Positions 8,820 through 17,920 of a DNA stretch of 64,000 nt are shown one piece after another. The notes beneath the pieces are model-generated. The model had not been told where the DNA came from and did no database searches. It was given only the letters and a program-made list of their open reading frames with translations. Position 1 is the stretch's first letter. Each line of letters begins with the position of its first letter. The position numbers and the translations under genes were made by a program. This stretch comes from Chitinophaga solisilvae. Lineage in GTDB: Bacteria > Bacteroidota > Bacteroidia > Chitinophagales > Chitinophagaceae. The stretch spans positions 114,607 through 178,606 of the forward strand of contig NZ_JAABOK010000015.1 of NCBI RefSeq assembly GCF_009928525.1. Direction: 5' to 3'.

Positions 8820-9749
8820 TTATATAATTGTAACCTTTGACAGATCCACGACGCCTAAACCTTTAAGTGCCGTATAGGTGAGCTTATCCATCAGCGCACC
8901 ATCAAAGCAGACGGTTTTCATGGCGAGGTATGATTTATTGGTCACAGAGAAAGGTAAAATGAAAGACACGTTCCGGAGGGTGGCGCCTTTAAATGAAACA
9001 TCGTTCAGGGCTGACTTGTCAAACCTCACGCCGGTGAAGGTCAGTCCTTCAAAACAACATCCTCTCAGATCGCAATGACTGAAATCAACGTTATGGAAGA
9101 CACAGTTCTCAAAGATTGTTTTTCTCAGGTCGGTCTTGTTCAACCTGGCATCGATGAGGTTTACCTCTGTGAATTTCGCGCCTTGCCCCGACATGCTGAA
9201 AGAGGTGCCTACCACGATGGATTTATGAAAGCTGGCATCCGTCAGGTCTGTAACGGAAAAGCTGCAGTCTGTCAGATTTGTGCCGTCAAAACTGGCTTCG
9301 CGTGCATCGGCTACGTCGAAAGTGCTGCCGGTCATGTCGGCGCCGGAAAAATTGGCGCCGCGTAACGGGCTCGCCTTAAATTTCCCTTTATGCAGCACAA
9401 CGCCTGCGAAGTCGCTCCCCTGCAGGTCGATGGCAGTAAGGTTTATCCGGACCTGCCGCTCCTGCGAAGCAGCAGGCAGGGGTACCACGGCTGCCGGTTG
9501 TGTATCCGGGGATTTGCCGGAAGATATATCACCGGCTGCATCCGGCAGGTTTTCAGAAAAATAGTTCAGGTCAACTCCCAGTATATCCGCAAGGCGGCTG
9601 AAAGTAGTGATGTCCGGCATGGATTCGCCACGCTCCCATTTCCCAACCGCCTGGGGGCTGATAAACAGATGTTGGGCAAGTTGTGCCTGAGACAGGCTCA
9701 TGGTCTTTCTTGCTTTGGCAATTTTGCCGCCGATTATTTTAGTATCCAT
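8820..9749 (-). CDS. XRE-type HTH regulator fused to pentapeptide repeats
   Basis: 309 residues. The start is placed at 9749 because AAGGAG lies about 8 nt upstream and because an in-frame ATG at 9785 overlaps a TATCTTTG promoter element. Residues about 5-60 form an XRE/Cro helix-turn-helix (KIAKARKTMSLSQAQLAQHLFISPQAVGKWERG). After a Ser/Pro-rich linker, about 110-290 consists of pentapeptide repeats of the A(D/N)Lxx type (GANFSGADMTGSTF, ASFDGTNLTDCSF, VDFSHCDLRGCCF), which fold as a right-handed quadrilateral beta helix. The HTH implies DNA binding, probably as a transcription regulator. The repeat domain may mediate protein contacts or mimic DNA. It stands alone with its own promoter and terminator. 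Confidence 0.88.
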   Translation of the reverse strand: MDTKIIGGKIAKARKTMSLSQAQLAQHLFISPQAVGKWERGESMPDITTFSRLADILGVDLNYFSENLPDAAGDISSGKSPDTQPAAVVPLPAASQERQVRINLTAIDLQGSDFAGVVLHKGKFKASPLRGANFSGADMTGSTFDVADAREASFDGTNLTDCSFSVTDLTDASFHKSIVVGTSFSMSGQGAKFTEVNLIDARLNKTDLRKTIFENCVFHNVDFSHCDLRGCCFEGLTFTGVRFDKSALNDVSFKGATLRNVSFILPFSVTNKSYLAMKTVCFDGALMDKLTYTALKGLGVVDLSKVTII

Positions 9750-9774
9750 ATGTATGTCTCCTTTTTCTACACAG

Positions 9775-9782
9775 CAAAGATA
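9775..9782 (-). promoter_or_regulatory. Bacteroidota -7 element (TATCTTTG)
   Basis: Read on the minus strand, TATCTTTG matches TAnnTTTG exactly and lies 26 nt upstream of the chosen ATG of the XRE-pentapeptide gene. No clean TTTG -33 box is seen at the usual 19-20 nt distance. Confidence 0.55.
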
Positions 9783-9897
9783 CACAGGTTCATCGCCGCA
9801 ATTGCTAAAAAGGCCCCACCTGTTAGTTGTAATGATGCTACTTATGGTGGTAACCTGACAACCTGCGGTTGTATATAGGATATACTACCGGTTTTTA

Positions 9898-10296
9898 TCA
9901 GTCAATTAAATCCTGCTCTTTTAAAAAGTCAAAAATCAATTGGTCAACGGCAGAGATTTTGTCTTTATCAGCATACTTTAACCATGTAAAATTTTCTATC
10001 TCTGCACATGCTTTCAACGCTCCCCTGTAATGCGCCGTATAGCAGGTCATTTTTACATAAACGCCATCCGGATGACTGTCTGCCTGCGCTTCAAATGTTC
10101 CGGTAAACGTCATCGTTTCAGCTTCCAGCTCCACATTAAGCTCTTCTGAAATTTCGCGGCACAATGCCTGTTCATCCGTTTCTCCCTGTTCTCTTTTTCC
10201 ACCCGGGATATAATATTTCTGTTTTCCGTATGATTTTGTAGATAATATAGATCTGTTCTTAATTTCTATCCAGGCAAGTTTGTCTATTATTTTCAT
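9898..10296 (-). CDS. Nudix hydrolase
   Basis: 132 residues from the ATG at 10296. An alternative ATG at 10332 falls inside a TATCTTTG promoter element and is unlikely. The Nudix box is complete, G-x5-E-x7-REISEEL (GKREQGETDEQALCREISEEL), and the preceding YYIPGG segment is typical. Such enzymes hydrolyse nucleoside diphosphates linked to another group, for example 8-oxo-dGTP, nucleotide sugars or ADP-ribose. The substrate cannot be read from the box. It is a single gene between the XRE regulator and a long intergenic region. Confidence 0.88.
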   Translation of the reverse strand: MKIIDKLAWIEIKNRSILSTKSYGKQKYYIPGGKREQGETDEQALCREISEELNVELEAETMTFTGTFEAQADSHPDGVYVKMTCYTAHYRGALKACAEIENFTWLKYADKDKISAVDQLIFDFLKEQDLID

Positions 10297-10329
10297 ACAC
10301 TTTTCAAAATAATTAATAAAAATCTCCGG

Positions 10330-10337
10330 CAAAGATA
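10330..10337 (-). promoter_or_regulatory. Bacteroidota -7 element (TATCTTTG) for the Nudix gene
   Basis: TATCTTTG on the minus strand lies 33 nt upstream of the ATG at 10296. It supports that start over the ATG at 10332, which it overlaps. No convincing -33 box is visible. Confidence 0.5.
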
Positions 10338-10898
10338 GTCATTACGCCCAAATGGATTTTACGTGTCCGCACAGCTACCGTCCTAATTCCGCGGACGCCT
10401 CATTCCTGCTGCTGTAACCCTTTTTCACAAACGATTTTGTATACAAATTGAGCAATTGCTGGTATTATTTTACCCGTATCAGCAACTTGCTACCTGCGAT
10501 ATAATTTATTCGATAACTTCCTGATGCTGCTGTATAAAACACGGGGCGATGATGCAACCTACAAACCAGGTATTCCGACGGGATCCTTATCCCGGAGATA
10601 GCTGTTATCAACTGAAATAGTGCATTTACAAACAACCAGAATAGTGCCTGAAGGTATACTGATGTCACAAACAATAACAGGACAATATAATAACATGGTC
10701 AGCTTTACACCGGAGCAGTAAATTTTTTTTGATGAAACATGCAATCGTTTGCATAAAACTAAAACCAACATCTATTCACGTAAAAAACCACATTATGGAA
10801 AGGACTTCCGAAAGCAGTAGAACAGCAGCGAATGCAGGGAGCCGCTGCAGCCTTACATCACGTTATCTTCTAACAGTTAATACCAAAAAAATCGTTTT
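10338..10898. other. Intergenic region upstream of SusC
   Basis: No intact gene is visible. A plus-strand frame at 10602-10721 encodes about 39 protein-like residues ending PEGILMSQTITGQYNNMVSF..., but it lacks a start and I do not recognise it; it may be a relic. The SusC promoter should lie in this stretch, but no clean TAnnTTTG with a matching -33 box was found. Confidence 0.4.
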
Positions 10899-13800
10899 AT
10901 GAGAGGAATAGTGAAGACAAGCATTGCGATCACCCTGATGCTTTGTGCTGTATTCTCCAGCTCCTACGGACAAGGTAATACCGGCAGTGTGAACGGGGTA
11001 GTCACCGATCAGAGCGGCTCACCGCTTCCCGGCGCCACCGTGGAAGCATCAGCCAACGGCAAACGGGTGAATATCGCCATCTCTGATACCATCGGAAAGT
11101 TCGCATTTAAAAACTTACCCGCCGCCAGCTACACCTTCAATGTAAGCATGATTGGCTTTGACGCAAAATCATTTGCAGGATATAAAATAGTTCCGGGACA
11201 TAACTCAGCGCTGTCATTTGTATTATCTTCTTCTGTAAGTGAACTGAGTAGTGTGGTGGTTATCGGATATGGTACCAGAAAAAGACAGGATGTGACCGGA
11301 TCTGTAGCCAAAGCAGACCTCCAGGTACAAAAACAATCGCCCAATGCCAACGTCATGTCCTCGCTGAGAGGTACTGTTCCGGGGCTGACCGTAGGACAGG
11401 TTACCAGGGCAGGCAGTGATCCTACCCTGATGGTACGGGGCCGGAACTCTATCTCCGGTACCACTTCTCCGCTGATTGTAGTAGATGGATTGATCTACAG
11501 AGGATCGCTTACTTCCATCAATCCTTCCGATATCGCCAGCATTGACCTGCTGAAAGATGCCAGCGCCGCCGCCGTATATGGCTCCCAGGCGTCTAACGGC
11601 GTAGTGCTGGTTACGACCAAAAGCGGGGCAAGCGGGATAGACAAACTCACCGTCGATTACAGCGGTTCCTATTCCATACAGGAAATGACCAAAAAAAGTA
11701 TGAGGCCTGCATCCGGCGCCCAGTATATAGAGAAACTGGGGGACTGGTACCTGTCTGAAAGCCGCGACCCCAACGATATGACGAAGATGAATCCCAACTG
11801 GGACCCTACCACGAAACTTCCGGGCATCGAAGGCAACAATTATAAAAACGGCTATGAAGCCAACTGGTGGGACTTAATGACCAATGGCGCTCCGAGAATC
11901 CAGAACCATAACATCGGTATCAGCGGACGGTCAAAAAAGATCCGGTTTTATCTGGGGTATGGTTATTTTGACCAGCTGAACCTCATCAAAAATGATAACT
12001 ACCGGAGAAACAGTGTAAGACTCAATGTGGAAGCCAAACCAGCCGACTGGCTGACGGTAGGCGCACAGACAGGACTTTCCATCAATGACTTCAGCGGTGT
12101 TTCTCCCACCTTTTCCGACATCATGCAGCTGAAACCATTCAACCTGCCCTTTGATCCGCAGACAGGCAAAATGCTGGAGTTCTATGCACAGACAACCACA
12201 CCTACTGCATTAGAGGTACTCAAAAGATCCAGGGACTTTGACCGTAATCTGAATATATTAGGCAACTTTTTTGTCAGCGTAGACATTCCGTATATAAAAG
12301 GACTCAACTACCGGGTCAACTTCGGGAACAATTACATCTATGCCAACCGGTTTAATTACAACGCCCCTTCAGTGGAAGCTACCGCCTATAAAACCTACAT
12401 GACGGATTACTTCCTGACGCTGGATAACATCCTTACCTATAAGCGGGATTTTGGAAAACACGGTGTAGACCTGACCTTGTTGTATGGAGCAGAGAAAAAC
12501 AAACATGACGGCACCAGCACCTCCGCCGGCGGTATTACCAATGGGGTATTATCCTATAACAGGCTGGATGTGGGAGATCCGGCACGCCTTACCGTATCAA
12601 ACGACCTGGCTACACTGCCCTGGCAGGAACAGGCGCTTTATCAGATGGCTAGGCTCTCCTATTCTTTCGACAAAAAGTATATCTTAACCGGTACCGTCAG
12701 AAGAGATGGCTTTTCCGGCTTCTCCGCGCAAAACAAATGGGCTACATTCCCCTCTGTTGCTTTTGCGTGGCGTTTAAAAGAAGAAAAATTCCTTACCGCT
12801 GCCAGCTTTATCGACGACCTGAAACTGAGAGTATCCTACGGCTCAACCGGTAACCGTACCGTGGGCCGCTACCAGACGCTTTCCCAGATGAGCGTTGGAT
12901 TATCGAATGGCTATTTATACGGCAGCTCCGGCGGCGCCCAGCTGGGCTCTTATTTAAGCCAGCTTCCCAATGCAGGCCTGCGCTGGGAAACCACCCACTC
13001 CTTTAACACCGGCGTTGACTTCTCCTTTTTTAACAACCGGCTCTCCGGTTCACTTGACCTGTATTTCTCCAACTCCGAAAACCTGTTGAATTCAAGGGCT
13101 ACCCCTACCATCACAGGCTTCAACACCTTCCTGATCAATATCGGAAAAATTCAGAACAGAGGACAGGAGCTGAACATCACAGGCGTACCGGTCAGCAACA
13201 AAAACTTCAAATGGGAAGTAACCGCTAATTTCTTCCGGAACCGGAATAAAGTACTGGATATAGACGGTACTAAAAATGATCTCATCAATGGCGCGGATCC
13301 TATCCTGAGCTATTTTATCGGTCAGCCTTACGGGGTGGTGTACGACTACAAAATTACCGGTATGTATCAGCTGGGAGAACAGATTCCTGCCAGCCTTGCC
13401 GCACAGGGCTTCAAAGCCGGTCAATATAAAATTGAGGACATAAACGGCGATGGCCAGATTACACCGGCAGATAAACAGATACTGGGCAGACTGGATCCCT
13501 CCTACAGCCTGGGTATTTCCAACAGCTTCCAGTACAAGGCATTCCAGTTAAAATTCTTTATCAACACCATTCAGGGTGGTAAGAACGGATACCTGGGAGC
13601 ACCGGGCATCATGCTGCTGAATCCGGATAATATCCGGAACAACAACGGCTTCGTATACGACTACTGGACACCCAACAACCCTGACTCCCGCTACAGGAGC
13701 ATTGCTGCCTATGTAGCCACGCTGGGAGAAAATTTTGGTCCTTACGTTTCCCGGAGCTTTATCCGCCTGCAGGATGTTACCCTTACCTACATACTGCCGG

Positions 13801-14024
13801 AAGGAATACTTAGCCGGTTGAAAGTAGTGAAGGCTGCAAGCATATATGTGAATGCACAAAACCTGCTGACTATCACCAAATGGGACGGATGGGATCCTGA
13901 ATCCAATCCTCCTGCCAGTCAGCGGTCCTCCCTGGGATTGAGAATGCCGGGCGGCATGGGCCTGGATCAGAATGGTTATCCTGTAATGAAGAGCTTTTCA
14001 CTGGGCGTAAACGTGACCTTTTAA
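10899..14024 (+). CDS. SusC/RagA family TonB-dependent outer-membrane transporter
   Basis: 1041 residues. The N-terminal signal peptide ends near SSSYGQ. A carboxypeptidase-regulatory-like domain follows at about 30-115 (GSVNGVVTDQSGSPLPGATV, GLP-like turn NLPAASYTF). Next come the conserved VVVIGYGTRKRQDVTGSV segment, the plug domain (LRGTVPGLTV, MVRGRNSISGTTSPLIVVDG, SIDLLKDASAAAVYGSQASNGVVLVTTK) and a long beta-barrel ending in VNVTF. With the SusD lipoprotein 10 nt downstream it forms a lidded importer of glycans or peptides. No glycoside hydrolase, FecR or sigma-factor gene accompanies the pair, so the substrate is not predictable. Confidence 0.96.
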   Translation: MRGIVKTSIAITLMLCAVFSSSYGQGNTGSVNGVVTDQSGSPLPGATVEASANGKRVNIAISDTIGKFAFKNLPAASYTFNVSMIGFDAKSFAGYKIVPGHNSALSFVLSSSVSELSSVVVIGYGTRKRQDVTGSVAKADLQVQKQSPNANVMSSLRGTVPGLTVGQVTRAGSDPTLMVRGRNSISGTTSPLIVVDGLIYRGSLTSINPSDIASIDLLKDASAAAVYGSQASNGVVLVTTKSGASGIDKLTVDYSGSYSIQEMTKKSMRPASGAQYIEKLGDWYLSESRDPNDMTKMNPNWDPTTKLPGIEGNNYKNGYEANWWDLMTNGAPRIQNHNIGISGRSKKIRFYLGYGYFDQLNLIKNDNYRRNSVRLNVEAKPADWLTVGAQTGLSINDFSGVSPTFSDIMQLKPFNLPFDPQTGKMLEFYAQTTTPTALEVLKRSRDFDRNLNILGNFFVSVDIPYIKGLNYRVNFGNNYIYANRFNYNAPSVEATAYKTYMTDYFLTLDNILTYKRDFGKHGVDLTLLYGAEKNKHDGTSTSAGGITNGVLSYNRLDVGDPARLTVSNDLATLPWQEQALYQMARLSYSFDKKYILTGTVRRDGFSGFSAQNKWATFPSVAFAWRLKEEKFLTAASFIDDLKLRVSYGSTGNRTVGRYQTLSQMSVGLSNGYLYGSSGGAQLGSYLSQLPNAGLRWETTHSFNTGVDFSFFNNRLSGSLDLYFSNSENLLNSRATPTITGFNTFLINIGKIQNRGQELNITGVPVSNKNFKWEVTANFFRNRNKVLDIDGTKNDLINGADPILSYFIGQPYGVVYDYKITGMYQLGEQIPASLAAQGFKAGQYKIEDINGDGQITPADKQILGRLDPSYSLGISNSFQYKAFQLKFFINTIQGGKNGYLGAPGIMLLNPDNIRNNNGFVYDYWTPNNPDSRYRSIAAYVATLGENFGPYVSRSFIRLQDVTLTYILPEGILSRLKVVKAASIYVNAQNLLTITKWDGWDPESNPPASQRSSLGLRMPGGMGLDQNGYPVMKSFSLGVNVTF

Positions 14025-14034
14025 ATTTTAAGAC

Positions 14035-15738
14035 ATGAAAAAAAGAATCATCATATACCTGCTTGGCATCAGCACGGCATTATCTTCCTGCAGCAAAAGT
14101 TTTCTGGATGAAGATCCGCTCTCTATCTATACGCCGGACAATTCCCTGCAGACATCCATCCAGTATCAGCAGGCCACCAACAACCTGTACAACGGTGTCA
14201 GGAACATCTACATGGGTAATATGAACCTGGATACCTATTTCGGGTTATACTACGCTACCGACTTCGCCTATAACGCTACTGATTATGAGCCTGCCGCCAA
14301 GTTAAATGCATACAAAGCCACGATGGTGCCCAGCTATTTTATTCCGCAGAATATCTGGACGGCCTACTACAAGATCATCACCAATGCGAACCTGATTATC
14401 AGCCAGCTGAATAAATCCACCCAGCTGAGTGATGCTGATAAAAAAAGTTTCCTCGGTCAGGCCTTGTTCTTCAGAGCCTATTCCTACAACGTACTGGCCA
14501 ACCTGTTCGGTGGCGTGCCCGTTGAGTTGAATGAGCTTTCCGCTCCGCGGTACGATTATGTACGCGCCACCAGGGAGGCTGTATACCAGCAATGTAAAAA
14601 AGATCTGTTGCAGGCGATCAGTTTATTGTCAGACATCAACCAGGTACCCGACGGTACAGTGAATAAACAGATCGCCCAGCATACCCTCACCGAAGTGCTC
14701 ATCTCTTTAAAAGATTATGATGGCGCCATTACCAGCGCATCAGGGGTTATCAATTTTCCGGGATTATCGCTGGTGAACGGCCGGTTTGGCAGAAGAGCCA
14801 ATCTGCCCGGCGATGCCTACCGCGATCTGTTTGAATACAACAACCAGAATTATAGCAGCGGTAATCACGAAGGGCTGCTGGTGATACAAACCGCCCTGAA
14901 CAACTCTGCCTCCGTAGGCGATCAGACCGCCTGGGCAGTAGTTCCCGGTTTAACAGGCGTCAGAATTCTGGAGTCTACCACTAAAACTAAAATGTCTATC
15001 CTTTTCAATGCCAAATTCGTGGACAGCGTATCTTCCAACGGCATCGGCTGGATACGGCCTACCTCCCACTTCCTGTACGATATCTGGACACCCGGTGATA
15101 TCCGTAATTCTTCCTATAATATCGTCCGGGATATCCGGATCTCCGGCGTACCAGCCACTTCTCCCGATTACGGCAAATGGTATGTAAAGGATGGTTATAA
15201 GGATAAGGTACAACCAGCGGACTTCAGAGATACCATCCGTAACTTTTATCCGGTTATCAGGAAAGCATCTCCCGCAGCAGGCGACTTTATATCTGCAGCC
15301 GGTCCGGCGGTTCTTACCAATGTAACCAATCCGTTTGGCGGATTTCTGCTGAATGGCGCCTCCCGGTTGTTTATCCAGAAATACATGGCCCGCCTGGCAG
15401 AAACCTATCTGTTAAGAGCGGAAGCCTATCTGGGGAAAGGAGAAAAACAGAAAGCCGCAGATGATATAAATGTGTTGCGGAGCAGGGCACAAGCTACGCC
15501 CGTCTCCATGGCAGAAATAAATATGGATTACATCCTCGATGAACGTCTGCGGGAATTGTACATGGAAGAGTTCCGGGCGGTAACCCTTACCCGGCTTGGG
15601 CTGTTGTATGACCGTGATAAAAAATACAATCCCAGGTCAGGTCTGACGATTGAAGCATTCCATAACCTGTGGCCGATACCGGCGACTGAGATAACACAGA
15701 ATACAGGCGCTGTACTGGAACAGAATAAGGGGTATTAG
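14035..15738 (+). CDS. SusD/RagB family nutrient-binding outer-membrane lipoprotein
   Basis: 567 residues. The signal peptide MKKRIIIYLLGISTALSSC ends in a lipobox Cys, followed by SKSFLDEDPLSIYTPDN, the standard SusD N-terminus. The helical TPR-like core is recognisable (ALFFRAYSYNVLANLFGGVPV, VYQQCKKDLLQAI, YLLRAEAYLGKGEKQKAADDINVLRSRA). The C-terminus has DERLRELYMEEFRAVTLTRLG and NLWPIPATEI..N. It caps the SusC barrel and captures the ligand at the cell surface. It is in one operon with SusC and a terminator follows. Confidence 0.96.
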   Translation: MKKRIIIYLLGISTALSSCSKSFLDEDPLSIYTPDNSLQTSIQYQQATNNLYNGVRNIYMGNMNLDTYFGLYYATDFAYNATDYEPAAKLNAYKATMVPSYFIPQNIWTAYYKIITNANLIISQLNKSTQLSDADKKSFLGQALFFRAYSYNVLANLFGGVPVELNELSAPRYDYVRATREAVYQQCKKDLLQAISLLSDINQVPDGTVNKQIAQHTLTEVLISLKDYDGAITSASGVINFPGLSLVNGRFGRRANLPGDAYRDLFEYNNQNYSSGNHEGLLVIQTALNNSASVGDQTAWAVVPGLTGVRILESTTKTKMSILFNAKFVDSVSSNGIGWIRPTSHFLYDIWTPGDIRNSSYNIVRDIRISGVPATSPDYGKWYVKDGYKDKVQPADFRDTIRNFYPVIRKASPAAGDFISAAGPAVLTNVTNPFGGFLLNGASRLFIQKYMARLAETYLLRAEAYLGKGEKQKAADDINVLRSRAQATPVSMAEINMDYILDERLRELYMEEFRAVTLTRLGLLYDRDKKYNPRSGLTIEAFHNLWPIPATEITQNTGAVLEQNKGY

Positions 15739-15761
15739 CAGGATACTTTTTGCTGATCTGT

Positions 15762-15803
15762 AAAAGGATACCGTAACCTTTCCCTGAGTTGCGGTATCCT
15801 TTT
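15762..15803 (+). terminator. Terminator of the SusC/SusD operon
   Basis: A 12-bp perfect stem (15762-15773 with 15792-15803) with an 18-nt loop lies 23 nt after the SusD stop. The descending arm ends in TTTT. Confidence 0.8.
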
Positions 15804-15819
15804 GTATTTGAGGCAGGAT

Positions 15820-15980
15820 TTATACTTTCTGTACTTCGAGGATACTTTCTCCTGAAACCGACAGGTCAATCCTTTTTGTCAACCGGAGCCCGGCCTGCTG
15901 AATGATATGTGCAAATTCAGCAATACCCTGGAATTGATGAATAAGGTGATGCCCGCCAGTTTGGTGTAGTGCTGTATGAA
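15820..15980 (-). pseudogene. C-terminal remnant, possibly of a SAM-dependent methyltransferase
   Basis: On the minus strand a frame ending at 15820 reads GGHHLIHQFQGIAEFAHIIQQAGLRLTKRIDLSVSGESILEVQKV. It resembles the C-terminus of class I methyltransferases (a helix ending in AGL/F, then strands and a final hydrophobic strand). The frame closes upstream at about 16033 without a start, and no N-terminal motif is present. This is a truncated leftover rather than a working gene. The family call is tentative. Confidence 0.35.
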
Positions 15981-16450
15981 GATAAAAAAAGATGCTGCGC
16001 TGCCTTTGTACCTGGCATCCGGCATATATAATTCAGAAAACCGGATAATCTGAGAGCAACAAAAACATAAATTTTCCTGTCAAACTCCTTATTAAAATTC
16101 AAATAGCGATTTTTTTAACGGACCGGTACTTATACTCCCTAGCCCCCTACTCTTCCAATTCTTTGAATTTCACAATTATTGCTTTGATAAAACCAACTGA
16201 TGAAACAACGGGTAATCATACCTTTATTTCATCAAACACAACACCATCCGGCATATTCTATCCAGGCAGATTTAATTGGATAAAGGAAGTTGAGAACATC
16301 AACTTACTAACCGGATAATACAAACAGTAATTGCGAAAAGACAGACAATAGTACCTTACCATCAGCAAACTCTTTACTCCGGATTGCAATCGCTTAATAC
16401 CAGCTATGCATTGGAGCGCTTTTAAAAACCAATAATTTTTTGGCAAGATC
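15981..16450. other. Gene-free stretch
   Basis: Frames here are short and have no protein-like composition. The 3' end is the leader of the lumazine-binding-like gene. An AT-rich stretch near 16428-16441 could contain its -10 region, but no exact TAnnTTTG with a -33 box is present. Confidence 0.4.
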
Positions 16451-16834
16451 ATGAAAACTTTATCAGAAAAAACCGGCGTAGAAGACGAAAAGCATTTGAT
16501 ACTACTTACGCTTAACGATTATCTTCAGGGACGTCCGGTAAAAGACATCGACCGGCTCCGTGCAGCATTTCATCCCGATGCGTACATCAGAACCATTATA
16601 GAGAGGAAGCTGGTGCAGTGGACACTGCCACAATACCTGGACCTGGTTGCCCAGGCAACATTACAGGAGTGCCGGCCCGAACTCCTTTCATATACGTGGG
16701 ATGGAGATACCGGGGCTGCCCATGTACAATTGACATTTGCCACCTTCCGGTTCATTGACCGGTTTAACCTGGTAAAGTTAGACGGGAAATGGCTGATCGT
16801 GGATAAGATCTCCTATCGGGAAGAATTACAGTGA
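16451..16834 (+). CDS. Putative lumazine-binding-like (NTF2/SnoaL-fold) protein
   Basis: 127 residues, single domain, no signal peptide. The pattern LLTLNDYLQGRPVKDIDRLRAAFHPDAYI, then the WTLPQYL region, then the AHVQLTFATFRFIDRFNLVKLDGKWLIVDKISY strands, matches the NTF2-like fold of putative lumazine-binding proteins (cone of helices, then a curved sheet ending in DGKWLIVDK). Members are small cytoplasmic proteins of largely unknown function; some bind ligands. It is isolated from other genes. Fold assignment is good, function unknown. Confidence 0.7.
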   Translation: MKTLSEKTGVEDEKHLILLTLNDYLQGRPVKDIDRLRAAFHPDAYIRTIIERKLVQWTLPQYLDLVAQATLQECRPELLSYTWDGDTGAAHVQLTFATFRFIDRFNLVKLDGKWLIVDKISYREELQ

Positions 16835-17174
16835 GAAATAATTGAATACCAATACCCGACCAGCACTACCTCCTCCGCCATTACCGGAGGAGGAACTACC
16901 TCCTGCCGATCCTCCATCAGATTCAAAACATTCAGTTTTACTGTATAAAAACTAAACGCTGATTAACCTGTATAAAGTATGGGAACGAAATTTTCATTTG
17001 AAAAACATCTAAAAGGGGCTAAGAATCACCCGGATAGAGCATTGAAAATTTACCCAAAGGCAAATTAGTTTAGTAACTTCAACTATAACAATTTGCTTAT
17101 TTATTAAGGTTTCCATTCGGGTCATAATAGATAAAAAATGATATTGGCTTTTAAGCTTAATTTATTAACCAAAT
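16835..17174. other. AT-rich gene-free stretch
   Basis: No intact gene, RNA gene or repeat is recognised. It leads into the decayed transposase to the right, so it may include part of the old insertion element. Confidence 0.4.
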
Positions 17175-17795
17175 GAAAGATTATGTAAAAACAGAGGGAT
17201 GGAAACCAATTGTGCTATGGGACTGATAGTATATGAAGCATAAGAACGGAAAGTACTTAAATATGGTGCTGTCAAGCGTAGAATATGGATGAAACTACAT
17301 CCGGAAATGGATGCTGCTAGCCAACAGATACTATTTAGTAATCTGACAACCAACGAGCAGATGATACGTGGGTTGTTAAAGATTAAATAACGACAGTAGT
17401 GTATCCTATTAATAAATTTAACGGTGATAGGGATTATGATAAAATGAAAGTCCATAGCATGTTATATAATGCTGGATAAAAACAGATTATCCCTCCACAG
17501 CATAATGTTGTTATAAACTAGAGTATTAAACCGTTTCCGTCATATCACAGTAAAACTGTCAAAGACATAAGGATGTAAAGAACGTAAAGTATAGAAGGTA
17601 TCAAAATGTCATCACAAATATAGTTTGCCCGAAACAGTCATGTTCAGATATCAAACCATTATTGGATCTGGATTGCCATCCGAAACTCTCTCAAATAAAA
17701 AGATGGAGGCTATAATCAGCCGTAATATCCTTAATAGAATGCTTCAGCTAACTAAACCTCAATTCTATAAAGTCATTAAAAGCCCGGGAATTTAA
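17175..17795 (+). pseudogene. Decayed IS5-type DDE transposase
   Basis: Pieces of one protein occur in order on the plus strand in different frames and are broken by stops. They are GLIVYEA then a stop (17241-17243) then RKVLKYGAVKRRIWMKLHPEMDAAS (to 17390), VVYPINKFNGDRDYDKMKVHSMLYNAG (17393-17479), KQIIPPQHNVVI (about 17480-17520), and SLPETVMFRYQTIIGSGLPSETLSNKKMEAIISRNILNRM (about 17620-17795). These match the conserved blocks of IS5-family transposases: GLKVYGEGEW..KHG..KRRTWRKLH, GD.AYDK, PIIPPR.NA, and SL.ETAMFRYK..IG..L..R...NQ..EA....ILN.M. The N-terminal third and terminal inverted repeats are not recognisable. It is an old, inactive relic. Confidence 0.7.
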
Positions 17796-17920
17796 AACTG
17801 GTATTTATGCAACAATGACCTACTCTTTTGAGAGTCAGCATCATTATTCGCAGGTATATATCCCTTCCACATTGTATTTATCCAGGCAAATAAATTTCAA
17901 ACTACCTAAAACAATAATTC

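Noticed and set aside
10602..10721. A short gene upstream of SusC
   Set aside because: Protein-like composition, but no start codon context, and closed upstream by a stop. Kept only as a possible relic in the intergenic note.
10899..15738. A full polysaccharide utilisation locus
   Set aside because: Only SusC and SusD are present. There are no glycoside hydrolases, sulfatases or sensor-regulators within reach, and the ricin-lectin lipoprotein is on the other strand behind two other genes.
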